From Paludibacter sp. (GTDB taxonomy: Bacteria > Bacteroidota > Bacteroidia > Bacteroidales > Paludibacteraceae): DNA of 57,999 nt. Made by a program: the position numbers and the translations under genes. The stretch lies in assembly GCA_010365115.1 (NCBI GenBank), contig JAAFGX010000018.1:1-57999 (forward strand), in the 5' to 3' direction. The notes beneath the pieces were generated by a model. That model saw only the letters and a program-made list of their open reading frames with translations. It was not told where the DNA came from and did no database searches. This document shows positions 27,922 through 37,055 of this stretch, in pieces; the first letter of the stretch is position 1, and each line of letters begins with the position of its first letter.

Positions 27922-28622
27922 TTATCCTATATTTCTCACTCTCTTGTCATATATATCATTAAACCACAATCGTTTAAACATGAGATTTATCTTGTCTTCG
28001 GACAATTTATTGTACAGATCTAATTTTGTATTAATGAAATTGAGTAACTCGCTGTCAATCTCTTCATTGAATTTGTCCTGAATATTGTCTCTCGTATTTT
28101 TTGCATTAAAAAAACTCATTAGATCCTCATTGCCGTAAATATTATTTTTCATGCGTTCGAAATCTAACTTATCTTCGTCTTTTAAATCAACACCAAAAGT
28201 ATCGTTCAGCACCTTGATGATATTGGTAAGCCATTCATATTCGTCATCGCCTTTTCCACCTGCGCCTGGATTCATGCCCTTCATGGCACTGTTCTGGCTT
28301 ACGAGAGGTAATTCAGTTGTAAATTGATGTTGCAATTTATAACTATCCAAATCTATCTCTTCCAAAACCTCAGTAGGTAATATGTTTTTATTGAACGGCA
28401 ACTTCTTATATAGATCGGTGAGGAAAACATAGTATTTCTCTAACGACACATCGGTAAAAGTGATTATTTGGGACAAAAAGCGATACAATCTTACAAAACT
28501 TTTTATTTCGGACTTAAATGCAATTTGCTGTTCATCATCCAATTCTGCTTTAAATCTTCTTACTACTTCATTCAGTATTGGTTGCAACTTTTCTTTGTGG
28601 TCGCCTTTGGTGAAAAATAACT
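27922..28622 (-). pseudogene. 3' remnant of a type I restriction subunit R gene
   Basis: About 233 residues remain, from the IS66 junction to the stop. The sequence has the helical C-terminal region of HsdR: LNEVVRRFKAELDDEQQ, FKSEIKSFVRLYRFLSQI and the MNPGAGGKGDDEYEWL linker. There is no start codon, nuclease or helicase motor. It differs in sequence from the full-length hsdR at 54.4 kb, so it belonged to another restriction system lost when the IS66 element or a later deletion removed its 5' part. Confidence 0.75.
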
Positions 28623-28844
28623 GCGTCCACTCTCCATGCGTTTGTAATATATTACAAATCCACCCCGTTCCCAATGTAATAACTTCATGGTCGTGCGACT
28701 CTTATTGAGAAATACATACACATGTCCATTTGTTGGAGCTAGTGATAAGTAGCGAATCAAACCACATAGTCCATCTAATCCTTTGCGCAAATCCACACCT
28801 TGTAAGCACACTACATAACGATTGCCTTCATTTAAACTGAACAT
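28623..28844 (-). pseudogene. IS66-family TnpB (Orf2) remnant
   Basis: Starts MFSLNEGNRYVVCLQGVDLR and runs KGLDGLCGLI..MKLLHWERGGFVIYYKRMESGR, a clear IS66 TnpB. The frame breaks after residue 74, where homology switches to the hsdR remnant, so about the last third of TnpB and the whole tnpC transposase are missing. It cannot move by itself. Confidence 0.88.
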
Positions 28845-28978
28845 AACTTTTTTTCTTGCAAAGTTCAGATTATTTTTTTATTACGTAAATGCGGTCTATT
28901 TGGGATGCTTACAGTCCACCGAATTCAGCACCTACAGATTAATAGATATTGAATATCTTATGACCTGCCTGAAAATAT

Positions 28979-29012
28979 AAAAGCCCGCAAATCATTGATT
29001 TTGCGAGCTTTT
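28979..29012 (-). terminator. Terminator of tmRNA
   Basis: AAAAGCTCGCAAA pairs with TTTGCGGGCTTTT (minus-strand sense) around an 8-nt loop. It starts 24 bp past the tmRNA 3' end and ends in a T-run. Confidence 0.85.
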
Positions 29013-29035
29013 ACTCATTTTTGAAATAGTTTTCG

Positions 29036-29429
29036 TGGAGCTGGAGGGAGTCGAACCCTCGTCCAAACAAGGAAATAATAAGCTTTCTACATGTTTATCT
29101 TCGCTTAGGTTTTCGTGCGCGGGCAAGACCGAAGCCACCAATCTGCGCCTTATCCTTTTTATTTCATCGCGCCTCCAAGGCTAAGCGCAACTATCCTCGA
29201 TTTAGCTGCATCTCCATATCAAATAGCCTCGAGGCGACGGCATTTGGGAAATGTCCCGTTCCAGCACCTAGTGCCGGAATTAAGCTTAATCTACTCTATT
29301 CGATTAAGCAGCAAGAGCGTAGTTATTTTCGCCAGTTATAATTTTGAGATCCGAGATTTACGAGCCGCTTTCTCAATGCTCGACATGCTTACATACAATT
29401 TCTACCTGCTGTCAAAACCAAACAGCCCC
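29036..29429 (-). ncRNA. ssrA: Transfer-messenger RNA, tag GENNYALAA
   Basis: tmRNA rescues stalled ribosomes and tags the unfinished protein for proteolysis. On the minus strand the 5' end GGGGCUG (from 29429) pairs with CAGCUCC at the 3' end. The T-arm GGUUCGACUCC is intact. The resume frame reads GGC GAA AAT AAC TAC GCT CTT GCT GCT TAA, giving tag GENNYALAA. Pseudoknot-like stems follow the tag. The CCA end is not encoded. Length is about 394 nt, normal for one-piece tmRNA. The reverse strand's open frame here is a shadow. Confidence 0.96.
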
Positions 29430-29520
29430 TTTTTTTTTAGTAAGTAGTTTATAGTATGTAGTTTATAGAAAGAAAAAATTTCAAAGTAGTCAAACTGGTA
29501 ACAAATTTCACCAATTCTTA

Positions 29521-29600
29521 CTATCCACTATAAACTAAATACTATCCACTATAAACTAAATACTATCCACTATAAACTAAATACTACCCACTATAAACTA
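29521..29600. repeat. 21-bp tandem repeat, 3.8 copies, reaching into the rny stop codon
   Basis: The unit CTATCCACTATAAACTAAATA is repeated at 29521, 29542 and 29563 without change; a fourth partial copy (CTACCC for CTATCC) ends at 29600. Its last three bases form the TAG stop of rny. Related AGTTTATAG sequence continues to 29445. Confidence 0.9.
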
Positions 29601-31118
29601 TTTAGCATAACTTACAGCTCTCGTCTCTCTGATAACTGTAATTTTCACTTGTCCCGGATAAGTCATTTCATCCTGAATTTTCTTGGCAATATCAAATGAT
29701 AACAATTCAGTTTCTTTATCATCGATTTTATCAGCACCAACTATCACACGTAATTCGCGACCTGCCTGAATGGCATAAGTCTTCAATACTCCTGGATAAG
29801 ATAACGCTAGCGCTTCCAAATCGTTCAAACGTTTAATATAAGCTTCTACAATTTCACGACGTGCTCCCGGACGTGCTCCCGAAATAGCATCACACACCTG
29901 AACGATAGGTGCTATCAATGTTTCCATTTCCACTTCGTCGTGGTGAGCCCCAATGGCATTGCAAATGTCCGGTTTTTCTTTGTATTTCTCTGCAAGACGC
30001 ATGCCAAGAATTGCATGTGGCAATTCTGGTTCATCATCAGGCACTTTCCCAATATCGTGTAACAGTCCGGCACGTTTCGCTTTCTTCGGATTCAATCCCA
30101 ATTCCGATGCCATGGTGGCACAAAGATTAGCCGTTTCCCGGGCGTGTTGCAATAAGTTTTGTCCGTATGACGAACGGTATTTCATTTTACCAACCATGCG
30201 AATCAATTCAGGATGCAATCCGTGAATTCCAAGGTCGATGGTAGTACGTTTTCCAATTTCAACTATTTCATCTTCCACTTGCTTACGAACTTTGTTCACC
30301 ACCTCTTCAATGCGAGCTGGGTGAATACGTCCATCAGTTACCAATTGGTGAAGCGAGAGGCGTGCAATTTCGCGACGAACTGGATCAAAAGCCGAAAGAA
30401 CAATGGCTTCGGGCGTGTCGTCAACAATGATTTCAACGCCGGTAGCTGCTTCCAACGCCCTGATATTTCTACCTTCACGACCAATAATACGTCCTTTTAT
30501 TTCGTCAGACTCAATGTGGAAAACTGTAACTGAATTTTCAATGGCAGTTTCGGTAGCCACACGCTGTATGCTTTGAACTATAATTTTCTTAGCTTCTTTA
30601 TTCGCAGTCATTTTAGCCTCTTCCATAATGTCATTTACATACGACATGGCTTCGGTTTTAGCTTCTTCCTTCAGCGCTTCAATCAAACGTTCTTTTGCCT
30701 GCTCAGCAGATAAACCAGAAACCGTTTCTAATTCAACCTGAGCTTGATGATGCAAATGTTCCAACTCTTTTTTCTTTATTTCGAGACTATTGAACTGTAG
30801 TTCAAAATGATCTTTTTGAGCATCTACTTCATTAATTTTTCGTTGAACGTCACCTTGTTTTTGGTTCAATTGCATTTCTTTTTGCTGCAATCTTACTTCA
30901 ACAAGCTGAATTTTCGCATTTCTTTCCTGAACTTGTTGTTCGTGTTCTACTTTCAAAGCAATGAATTTTTCCTTTGCTTCTATGAGTTTGTTTTTCTTAA
31001 GAAGCTCAGCTTCTACCACTGCTTCTTCCATTGCTCGCTTGTTTACAAAACGCAATAGAACATAAGTTCCACCAGCGCCTGCTACAAGGGCAATTAATCC
31101 GATTATTATATTTTCCAT
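29598..31118 (-). CDS. rny: Ribonuclease Y
   Basis: Membrane-anchored endoribonuclease that starts decay of many mRNAs. The 506 residues have an N-terminal transmembrane helix (about 3-21), a long charged coiled coil (about 30-190), a KH RNA-binding domain ([17 protein letters not shown]), and an HD domain with [21 protein letters not shown]. It is read towards the tmRNA. zapA and its partner lie upstream on the same strand, with a 161-bp gap that probably holds a small RNA. The stop codon lies within a 21-bp tandem repeat, so the 3' UTR is unusually repetitive. Confidence 0.97.
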   Translation of the reverse strand: MENIIIGLIALVAGAGGTYVLLRFVNKRAMEEAVVEAELLKKNKLIEAKEKFIALKVEHEQQVQERNAKIQLVEVRLQQKEMQLNQKQGDVQRKINEVDAQKDHFELQFNSLEIKKKELEHLHHQAQVELETVSGLSAEQAKERLIEALKEEAKTEAMSYVNDIMEEAKMTANKEAKKIIVQSIQRVATETAIENSVTVFHIESDEIKGRIIGREGRNIRALEAATGVEIIVDDTPEAIVLSAFDPVRREIARLSLHQLVTDGRIHPARIEEVVNKVRKQVEDEIVEIGKRTTIDLGIHGLHPELIRMVGKMKYRSSYGQNLLQHARETANLCATMASELGLNPKKAKRAGLLHDIGKVPDDEPELPHAILGMRLAEKYKEKPDICNAIGAHHDEVEMETLIAPIVQVCDAISGARPGARREIVEAYIKRLNDLEALALSYPGVLKTYAIQAGRELRVIVGADKIDDKETELLSFDIAKKIQDEMTYPGQVKITVIRETRAVSYAK

Positions 31119-31171
31119 TTCTAGTTTAAAGTATGTAATTGTTTATTTATAAATTTATTGTTAGTTGATTT

Positions 31172-31250
31172 GCATAAAAAAACGCATCTACATTGAAAAA
31201 TAAGCCCCATATAAAATTGGGATTTACCTAAACAACGCAATGCGAAAAAT
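31172..31250 (-). ncRNA. Candidate 6S-like (6S-Flavo) RNA
   Basis: On the minus strand a closing stem CGCAT..TTG/CAA..ATGCG encloses an A/U-rich internal bubble and an apical hairpin CCCA/UGGGG (about 31204-31222), followed by a T-run (31176-31182). A stem, central bubble and apical hairpin is the 6S plan, and zapA lies directly upstream, as in many bacteria with ssrS. I cannot test a covariance model here, so the call is tentative. A plain terminator of the zapA operon is the alternative. Confidence 0.4.
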
Positions 31251-31279
31251 TGAGTATAAAAAACGAATAGTAAGTTTAA

Positions 31280-31570
31280 TTATTCACTTAATAATTTTTC
31301 AAGTTCCTGATCCAGCAACTGAATTTTATCTGCTAAGGGAATAATATCTTCAGAAAGTTCTTGCTTTGAAACCATAACAGCTATTTGATAAGCAACCATA
31401 ATAAGGATTTCTTCGGTAGGGCGTTGACTATATTGTTTTTGGAATTTATCAATATACTTAACAACCATTTTTTCAGCTTTCCTATACATTTCCTCGTCGT
31501 TACGGGCAATTCGTAAAGGTAGTCTTAAACCGCCAATCTGAACATTTATTTTTAAATTATCGTCTTTCAT
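31280..31570 (-). CDS. zapA: Cell division protein ZapA
   Basis: Small protein that bundles FtsZ filaments at mid-cell. The 96 residues show the ZapA fold: an N-terminal strand pair (LKINVQIGGLRLPLRIARND) with the EEMYRKAEKMV helix, then the long coiled-coil helix with IMVAYQIAVMVSKQEL. It is preceded, 5 bp away, by a coiled-coil gene on the same strand. A candidate small RNA and rny follow. Confidence 0.92.
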   Translation of the reverse strand: MKDDNLKINVQIGGLRLPLRIARNDEEMYRKAEKMVVKYIDKFQKQYSQRPTEEILIMVAYQIAVMVSKQELSEDIIPLADKIQLLDQELEKLLSE

Positions 31571-31575
31571 ATGCT

Positions 31576-31869
31576 CTAATCATTCAAAAGAGCTAAACAT
31601 TTGTCAATTTCCCGCACCATTTTTGATATTTTTTGCTTTGACTCATCGCGTTCAATTTCAGAACCGCTCAGGTTTTTTGCAATACACAAATGGTCATAAT
31701 TTTTTCGAAGCTCCAAAACCTCCTGATGTGCATGCATTAAATCGTTATGTTTACGATCTAAATCTTCTTTCAATCGTGCATTTTGGATTTGCAATGACTT
31801 ATACTCCGAAAATAATTTTCGCAACTTTAATTCAAATGCGCTTATCAGTTCTTCGTATTTATTCGTCAT
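31576..31869 (-). CDS. Coiled-coil protein paired with ZapA (hypothetical)
   Basis: A 97-residue protein that is nearly all amphipathic helix, with heptad-like Leu spacing (FELKLRKLFSEYKSLQIQNARLKEDLDRKHNDL). It contains no catalytic motif or membrane segment. It sits 5 bp upstream of zapA, and Bacteroidota commonly keep such a ZapB-like coiled coil there; a divisome role is inference from position. A TAnnTTTG box (31887-31894, minus) lies about 18 bp upstream of the start and may drive the pair. Confidence 0.75.
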   Translation of the reverse strand: MTNKYEELISAFELKLRKLFSEYKSLQIQNARLKEDLDRKHNDLMHAHQEVLELRKNYDHLCIAKNLSGSEIERDESKQKISKMVREIDKCLALLND

Positions 31870-31886
31870 TTTTCAAAAATTCTATA

Positions 31887-31894
31887 CAAAAATA
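31887..31894 (-). promoter_or_regulatory. Putative -7 box of the zapA operon (TATTTTTG)
   Basis: Minus-strand TATTTTTG, 17 bp before the start of the coiled-coil gene. No clear -33 box is seen. Confidence 0.35.
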
Positions 31895-32070
31895 CGCTTT
31901 TGCTTTGGATTAATAAAATATTTTGGAATTTTTTATTGAAATTCATAATTTCAAGAAATCATTTATTCTCAAATGGCAATCGAAAATAGATTCACTTGTA
32001 AATTATGAGATTTGTGAATTTTACTGAATTACAGTGTTATATGATATTTATCGAAATAAAGTTTCATAAA

Positions 32071-33750
32071 CTACTTTTTACTTATTAGTATCTCTTCTGC
32101 CCTTATTAATGCTTCATTTATATTGCTGCAAATATTAGCTGCACCAATTAATTTTTCAACTCCTACTTTTGTTAAAGTCGAATGGACGTTATAAGTTACA
32201 CCCGAAAGCAGGATTTGAATTTTATCTTTTTGTGCCGAACGAATCAAGCTTTCAAGATTGTGCACACCTGTTGAGTCGATAAACGGCACTTTACGCATTC
32301 TAATAATCTGAACTTTCGGTCTGTCGCCCAATTGTTTCATTGTTTCTTCAAACTTATTGGCAACACCAAAAAAGAAAGGACCTTCAATTTCATACACTTC
32401 CACACCTTTTGGCAAATGTAATTTTTCATATTCAATACTACCTTCAATATAATCAACTTCATCTACAGTTTCTTTGAAAATGGAAATGGAAGTAGTTTCA
32501 GAAATTCGACGTAAAAATAACAATACAGCTAATAATAATCCCACTTCGATGGCAATGGTAAGATCAAAAATCACAGTTAGAGCAAAGGTGGTAAGTAAAA
32601 CCGCCACGTCTGATTTCGGATTTTTCATCAAGGTTTTGAATGTTCTCCATTCGCTCATGTTATAAGAGACCACTATCAACACTCCTGCCAGACAAGCCAT
32701 GGGAATATGTTTGGTTAATCCCCCCAGAAATAATAAAATTAGTAGCAATATTAACGCATGAATTATTCCAGCAATAGGCGTACGCCCGCCGTTATTAATA
32801 TTGGTCATTGTTCGGGCAATAGCTCCGGTTGCAGGTATTCCACCAAAAATTGGCACTACAAGATTGGCTACACCTTGTGCAATAAGTTCGGTATTTGAGT
32901 TGTGTTTGTCTCCAATAACACCATCAGCCACTGTAGCGGAAAGCAAAGATTCAATGGCACCCAACATGGCAATAGTAAATGCAGTTGGTAAAAGCATTTG
33001 TATCATGCTAAAAGTGATTTCCGGTGTATCGGCCTTTGGTAACGAAGGGTCTATTGTGAATCTATCGCCAATGGTTTCGATACCTGTGATACCCATTTTT
33101 TCGCGAAGAAAATAAACAATTACTGTCATTAGAATAATAGCTACCAATGACCCTGGAACTTTTTTAGATATTTTTGGCGTAAGTGTAATCAAAAGTATTG
33201 ACATCACCCCAACACCAAATGCCCAAGGGTTTATTGTGTTGCTAAACTGTCCGTAAACTAACCATTTGTGAAGAAAGTCAGCTGGCACTTTATCTATCTG
33301 CAACCCGAATAAATCTTTAATCTGTGTGGCAAAAATAGTTAAGGCAATACCGCTGGTAAAACCAACTATTACTGGGAAAGGGATAAATTTAATGACTGTT
33401 CCGAGCTTTAATAATCCCATTGCAATCAACATTACTCCGGCTATCATGGTGGCAACAGCCAGACCAGCGACACCAAATTCCTGAACCACACCGTAAACAA
33501 TAACTATAAAAGCGCCCGTTGGCCCACCAATCTGAACTTTACTGCCACCAAGCAGCGAGATTAAGAATCCAGCGATGATTGCAGTAAAAATACCTTTTTC
33601 TGGAGATACTCCCGATGCGATACCAAAGGCAATTGCTAGCGGTAAAGCTACGATTCCTACAATAACACCCGCCATTACGTCGGCATAAAACTGCTCTTTA
33701 GTGTAATTTTTGAGCGTGCTGATTAATTTTGGTTGAAAATGAATTTTCAT
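32071..33750 (-). CDS. SulP-family anion transporter with STAS domain
   Basis: Inner-membrane SLC26/SulP carrier of 559 residues. The transmembrane core opens with the family signature GVIVGIVALPLAIAFGIASGV (about 28-48), followed by about ten to twelve more hydrophobic segments, including GGPTGAFIVIVYG and VPIFGGIPATGAIARTMTNI. A cytoplasmic STAS domain (about 440-559, with RKVPFIDSTGVHNLESL) closes the protein. Transported ions may be sulfate, bicarbonate or another anion; no neighbour settles this. A TAACTTTG box at 33776-33783 (minus) lies 25 bp upstream. Confidence 0.93.
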   Translation of the reverse strand: MKIHFQPKLISTLKNYTKEQFYADVMAGVIVGIVALPLAIAFGIASGVSPEKGIFTAIIAGFLISLLGGSKVQIGGPTGAFIVIVYGVVQEFGVAGLAVATMIAGVMLIAMGLLKLGTVIKFIPFPVIVGFTSGIALTIFATQIKDLFGLQIDKVPADFLHKWLVYGQFSNTINPWAFGVGVMSILLITLTPKISKKVPGSLVAIILMTVIVYFLREKMGITGIETIGDRFTIDPSLPKADTPEITFSMIQMLLPTAFTIAMLGAIESLLSATVADGVIGDKHNSNTELIAQGVANLVVPIFGGIPATGAIARTMTNINNGGRTPIAGIIHALILLLILLFLGGLTKHIPMACLAGVLIVVSYNMSEWRTFKTLMKNPKSDVAVLLTTFALTVIFDLTIAIEVGLLLAVLLFLRRISETTSISIFKETVDEVDYIEGSIEYEKLHLPKGVEVYEIEGPFFFGVANKFEETMKQLGDRPKVQIIRMRKVPFIDSTGVHNLESLIRSAQKDKIQILLSGVTYNVHSTLTKVGVEKLIGAANICSNINEALIRAEEILISKK

Positions 33751-33775
33751 TATTTTTTATTTTTGTAAACAGCTG

Positions 33776-33783
33776 CAAAGTTA
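33776..33783 (-). promoter_or_regulatory. Putative -7 box of the SulP gene (TAACTTTG)
   Basis: Minus-strand TAACTTTG, 26 bp before the ATG at 33750; matches TAnnTTTG. Confidence 0.45.
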
Positions 33784-33890
33784 CAGCATTTTAGCATGAA
33801 TTATTCTAAATGCATGTTCTTTCACTCTTAAAATATGAAATTGATTAAATAACTTTTTTGATTCAAATGCGTTTCATAATCTAAAAAGTG

Positions 33891-33898
33891 TAATTTTG
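33891..33898 (+). promoter_or_regulatory. Putative -7 box of ispG (TAATTTTG)
   Basis: TAATTTTG at 33891-33898 matches the consensus; it would place the AACTTTATAA repeat (33934-34003) wholly within the ispG 5' leader. Confidence 0.4.
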
Positions 33899-33933
33899 CA
33901 TTTGATTTTATTGTGAATTTGACTTTTTCTATT

Positions 33934-34003
33934 TACAACTTTCAAACTTTCAAACTTTATAAACTTTACAAACTTTCAAACTTTATAAACTTTACAAACT
34001 TTT
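33934..34003. repeat. AAACTTTATAAACTTTACAAACTTTC-type tandem repeat
   Basis: About 70 bp of 7-10 bp units with the core AAACTTTATAAACTTTACAAA, ending five bases before the ispG start codon. It is the reverse complement of the repeat type that follows sufS at 15505-15562. Confidence 0.8.
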
Positions 34004-34007
34004 TATT

Positions 34008-35789
34008 ATGTGGAAACTCAATCAATTCAATTATAGTCGTCGAACCTCCAACGAAATACACATTGGTAATTTGTTAATGGGCGGGACGCAACCTGTTCGG
34101 GTGCAATCGATGACCAATACAGACACAAATGATATTCACAACTCAGTCGCTCAATGTTTACGCATCGTAGAAGCTGGCGGCGAGCTCGTACGCTTCACCA
34201 CCCAAGGAATTCGTGAAGCCGAAAGTATTGGAAAAATTCATGCGGAATTAAGAAAAAAAGGTTGTAATGTACCTTTGGTGGCAGATATTCACTTCAATGC
34301 CAATGCTGCAGATGAAGCTGCACTACAAGTAGAAAAAGTACGCATTAATCCTGGAAATTACGTTGGGAGCATTAAAATTGGTGACACTTCAGATTATACC
34401 GATGCCGAATTCGAAACTGAATATCAGAAAATCAGGAAAAGGTTTATTCCCTTTTTAAATATCTGCAAAGAACACAATACCGCTATCCGAATAGGCGTAA
34501 ATCACGGATCGTTAAGTGAACGCATGATGAACCGCTATGGCGATACTTCGCGCGGCATGGTGGAATCGTGTATGGAATTTCTGCGCATTTGCGGAGAAGA
34601 AAACTTTACAAATGTTGTTATTTCCATGAAAACGTCCAACACGGTGATGATGGTACAAACTGTCCGATTATTGGTAGATGAAATGGCAAAAGAAAATCTG
34701 CATTTTCCGTTGCATTTGGGAGTAACCGAGGCCGGAGATGGCGAAGATGGACGAATAAAATCAGCTGTGGGAATTGGGGCATTATTGGCTGATGGCATTG
34801 GCGATACCATTCGTGTTTCACTTAGCGAAGAGCCAGAAGCCGAAATTCCTGTAGCGAAATTATTGGTTTCCTATGTTTCGGAACGAATAAATCATAAACC
34901 AATTCAAGCAATTGAAAGTTCTTCACTTTCCCGTTACGAATACTTTCGCAGGCCAACGCATGCAGTTGGGAATATTGGCGGCAATAATGTGCCGGTAGTT
35001 ATTGCGCCTGCCGATGGAAATCACTTAGTCGTACCAGATTACATTCTGTCGGGGAATAATGTGCTTAGTTCAACCGGTGAAATCTATCCTGTTTTTTTAA
35101 TTGATAATATTGCTGGAATTGATACAAATTCGGAAGTAATATTTCTAAAAATGGAATATTCAGATTTGAATTCAGGAAATTTGGAAAAATTAAAAAACAG
35201 CAATAATATAGTTGTACTATTAAAAACCAACCATCAAAATGGAACTGGAGAACAACGGGCATTCTTTCATACATTATTGAATGCCGAATGTACAAATCCT
35301 GTTATATTATGTAGAGACTACACCGAAAACGAATTGGAAAATTTGCAGATTAAAGCTGCAACCGACTTGGGAGTTTTGTTTATTGATGGATTTGGTGATG
35401 GAATTCTACTCGAAAATGAGGGTGTTATTTCAAATGAAGCTATTAACTCTGTTGCTTTTGGAATTTTGCAAGCCACACGGACGCGTGTTACTAAAACAGA
35501 ATTTATATCCTGCCCTGGTTGTGGACGAACCATGTTTCACTTACAAAGTGTGATTGCGAGCATAAAAGCACGCACGTCGCACTTAAAAGGCCTTAAAATT
35601 GGCATTATGGGTTGCATAGTAAATGGACCCGGTGAGATGGCTGATGCCGATTACGGGTACGTGGGAGCAGGACGAGGGAAAGTCAGTTTATATAAGAAAA
35701 AAGAATGTCTTGAACGAAATATTCCCGAAGAAGAAGCCGTTGAAAAATTAATCGGTTTGATTAAAATAAATGGCGATTGGCACGAATAG
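34008..35789 (+). CDS. ispG: 4-hydroxy-3-methylbut-2-enyl diphosphate synthase, long form
   Basis: Penultimate MEP-pathway enzyme, a [4Fe-4S] reductase making HMBPP for isoprenoid synthesis. The 593 residues fit the long Bacteroidota/plant type with an inserted middle domain. Motifs: GGTQPVRVQSMTNTDTNDI near the start, a TIM barrel with VADIHFN and KVRINPGN, and cluster ligands Cys502 and Cys505 (SCPGCGRTMF), Cys536 (MGCIVNGPGEM) and the Glu of GPGE. Its leader contains a tandem repeat abutting the ribosome-binding region. It stands alone; other MEP genes are outside the window. Confidence 0.97.
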   Translation: MWKLNQFNYSRRTSNEIHIGNLLMGGTQPVRVQSMTNTDTNDIHNSVAQCLRIVEAGGELVRFTTQGIREAESIGKIHAELRKKGCNVPLVADIHFNANAADEAALQVEKVRINPGNYVGSIKIGDTSDYTDAEFETEYQKIRKRFIPFLNICKEHNTAIRIGVNHGSLSERMMNRYGDTSRGMVESCMEFLRICGEENFTNVVISMKTSNTVMMVQTVRLLVDEMAKENLHFPLHLGVTEAGDGEDGRIKSAVGIGALLADGIGDTIRVSLSEEPEAEIPVAKLLVSYVSERINHKPIQAIESSSLSRYEYFRRPTHAVGNIGGNNVPVVIAPADGNHLVVPDYILSGNNVLSSTGEIYPVFLIDNIAGIDTNSEVIFLKMEYSDLNSGNLEKLKNSNNIVVLLKTNHQNGTGEQRAFFHTLLNAECTNPVILCRDYTENELENLQIKAATDLGVLFIDGFGDGILLENEGVISNEAINSVAFGILQATRTRVTKTEFISCPGCGRTMFHLQSVIASIKARTSHLKGLKIGIMGCIVNGPGEMADADYGYVGAGRGKVSLYKKKECLERNIPEEEAVEKLIGLIKINGDWHE

Positions 35790-35861
35790 CGTGAACAATT
35801 TACATCTGTATTTGTTTATTAACAAAAATAGAATTATTTAAATTTAAAAAAAATAGAAAAA

Positions 35862-36317
35862 ATGAAGAAAATTATTTTTATTATTGCATTATCGTTGAGT
35901 TTTATTGGAACAACAAATGCTCAAGTTGCAGGAAAAGCAATAGGAGTTCGTTTTGCGAATGAGTTTAATGGAGGAGAACTTACCTTCCAAACGCCGCTTG
36001 GAAGAGCGAATAGATTAGAACTAGATTTAGGATTTAACCATTGGAGTAATTCTAATTCAGGCATTCAAATAACCGGTGTTTATCAATGGGTTTGGGGTTT
36101 GAACTCAATTGCAACTGGCTTAAATTGGTATGCTGGTTTAGGAGCTTCAGTAGGTACTTATACCTCCAACCTGGGTTTAGGAATTGTGGGACAATTGGGT
36201 ATTGAATATAATTTTAACATACCATTGCAAATATCATTGGATTGGCGACCTACCATCTTCAATTCATATTATACCTATTATGGAGGTAATGGTTTGTCAT
36301 TGCGTTATCGTTTTTAA
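35862..36317 (+). CDS. Small outer-membrane beta-barrel protein, paralogue A
   Basis: A 151-residue protein with a cleavable signal peptide (residues 1-20, cut near TNA-QVAG). The rest shows alternating aromatic/Gly strands (GRANRLELDLGFNHW, GLNWYAGLGASVGTY, PLQISLDWRPTIF) and a terminal Phe (LRYRF), the marks of an eight-stranded outer-membrane barrel. It is clearly homologous to the next gene, 189 bp downstream. Function is unknown. Both retain the motif GKAIGxRF at the mature N-terminus. Confidence 0.85.
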   Translation: MKKIIFIIALSLSFIGTTNAQVAGKAIGVRFANEFNGGELTFQTPLGRANRLELDLGFNHWSNSNSGIQITGVYQWVWGLNSIATGLNWYAGLGASVGTYTSNLGLGIVGQLGIEYNFNIPLQISLDWRPTIFNSYYTYYGGNGLSLRYRF

Positions 36318-36506
36318 GCAGAAGTATTGAATGTTTTTTAATGTAAATATATATGTTGTATATTTTTTTTATTGAGACTTTAACGAATTTTTTAAATCAA
36401 AATTCAGTTTAAATATGCGATATGTATTGGTTATTTTATTTATAGATTATTCCTTGATCTTTAGTGATAACACTTTGTTCTGTTAAACAAATTAAACAAT
36501 TGATTT

Positions 36507-36971
36507 ATGAGAAAAATTATTCTAACGCTCGCGATTATTGTGAGCATGGCAGGTGCTTTAAGTGCACAAGTTGATGGTAAAGCTATTGGTTTGCGCTTTG
36601 GCGGAGTTGGAGAAATATCCTATCAACATCCTTTAGGAGACACACACAGACTTGAACTGGATTTAGGTCTTGGTGGCTGGAGAATGGGTCTTACGGGAAT
36701 TTACCATTGGGTATGGGATTTGTCTTCAGTGACCGATGGTTTAAATTGGTATGCAGGACCAGGTGCAGCGGTTGGATTTACTTACGGCTCATGGTACGGT
36801 GGTAATGGATTGTATGTTGGAATTGCCGGACAAGTTGGAGTGGAATACAATTTTGACTTCCCGTTGCAAGTTTCATTAGACTATCGTCCTTCAATTTTCT
36901 TAGTAAAGCCAGGTTGGATGTCCTTTGGTACTTACGACGGAGTTTGCTTAGCAGCACGTTATCGCTTTTAA
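36507..36971 (+). CDS. Small outer-membrane beta-barrel protein, paralogue B
   Basis: A 154-residue paralogue of the preceding gene: signal peptide (1-20, cut near LSA-QVDG), GKAIGLRFGG, HRLELDLGLGGW, GLNWYAGPGAAVGFTYG, QVGVEYNFDFPLQVSLDYRPSIF, and a terminal RYRF. The two probably arose by tandem duplication. Insertions are mainly in one extracellular loop (SWYGGNGL). It ends in a strong hairpin terminator. Ligand or role cannot be read from the sequence. Confidence 0.85.
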   Translation: MRKIILTLAIIVSMAGALSAQVDGKAIGLRFGGVGEISYQHPLGDTHRLELDLGLGGWRMGLTGIYHWVWDLSSVTDGLNWYAGPGAAVGFTYGSWYGGNGLYVGIAGQVGVEYNFDFPLQVSLDYRPSIFLVKPGWMSFGTYDGVCLAARYRF

Positions 36972-37001
36972 AAAAATCATTCAAATTTATTTCATAAAAA
37001 G

Positions 37002-37034
37002 AGGATTGCATTTGATGATGCAATCCTTTTTTTA
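37002..37034. terminator. Bidirectional terminator
   Basis: Perfect stem AGGATTGCAT/ATGCAATCCT (37002-37011 and 37018-37027) with A-tract upstream and T-tract downstream, between the converging barrel gene and the NAD(P)-binding gene. Confidence 0.85.
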
Positions 37035-37055
37035 CAAAATAAATCTCTTTAATTC

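Noticed and set aside
29115..29447. 110-codon plus-strand ORF over the tmRNA
   Set aside because: It is antisense to a clear tmRNA with paired ends and a tag frame.
29521..29600. CRISPR array at the rny 3' end
   Set aside because: Units are contiguous without spacers, so it is a plain tandem repeat.
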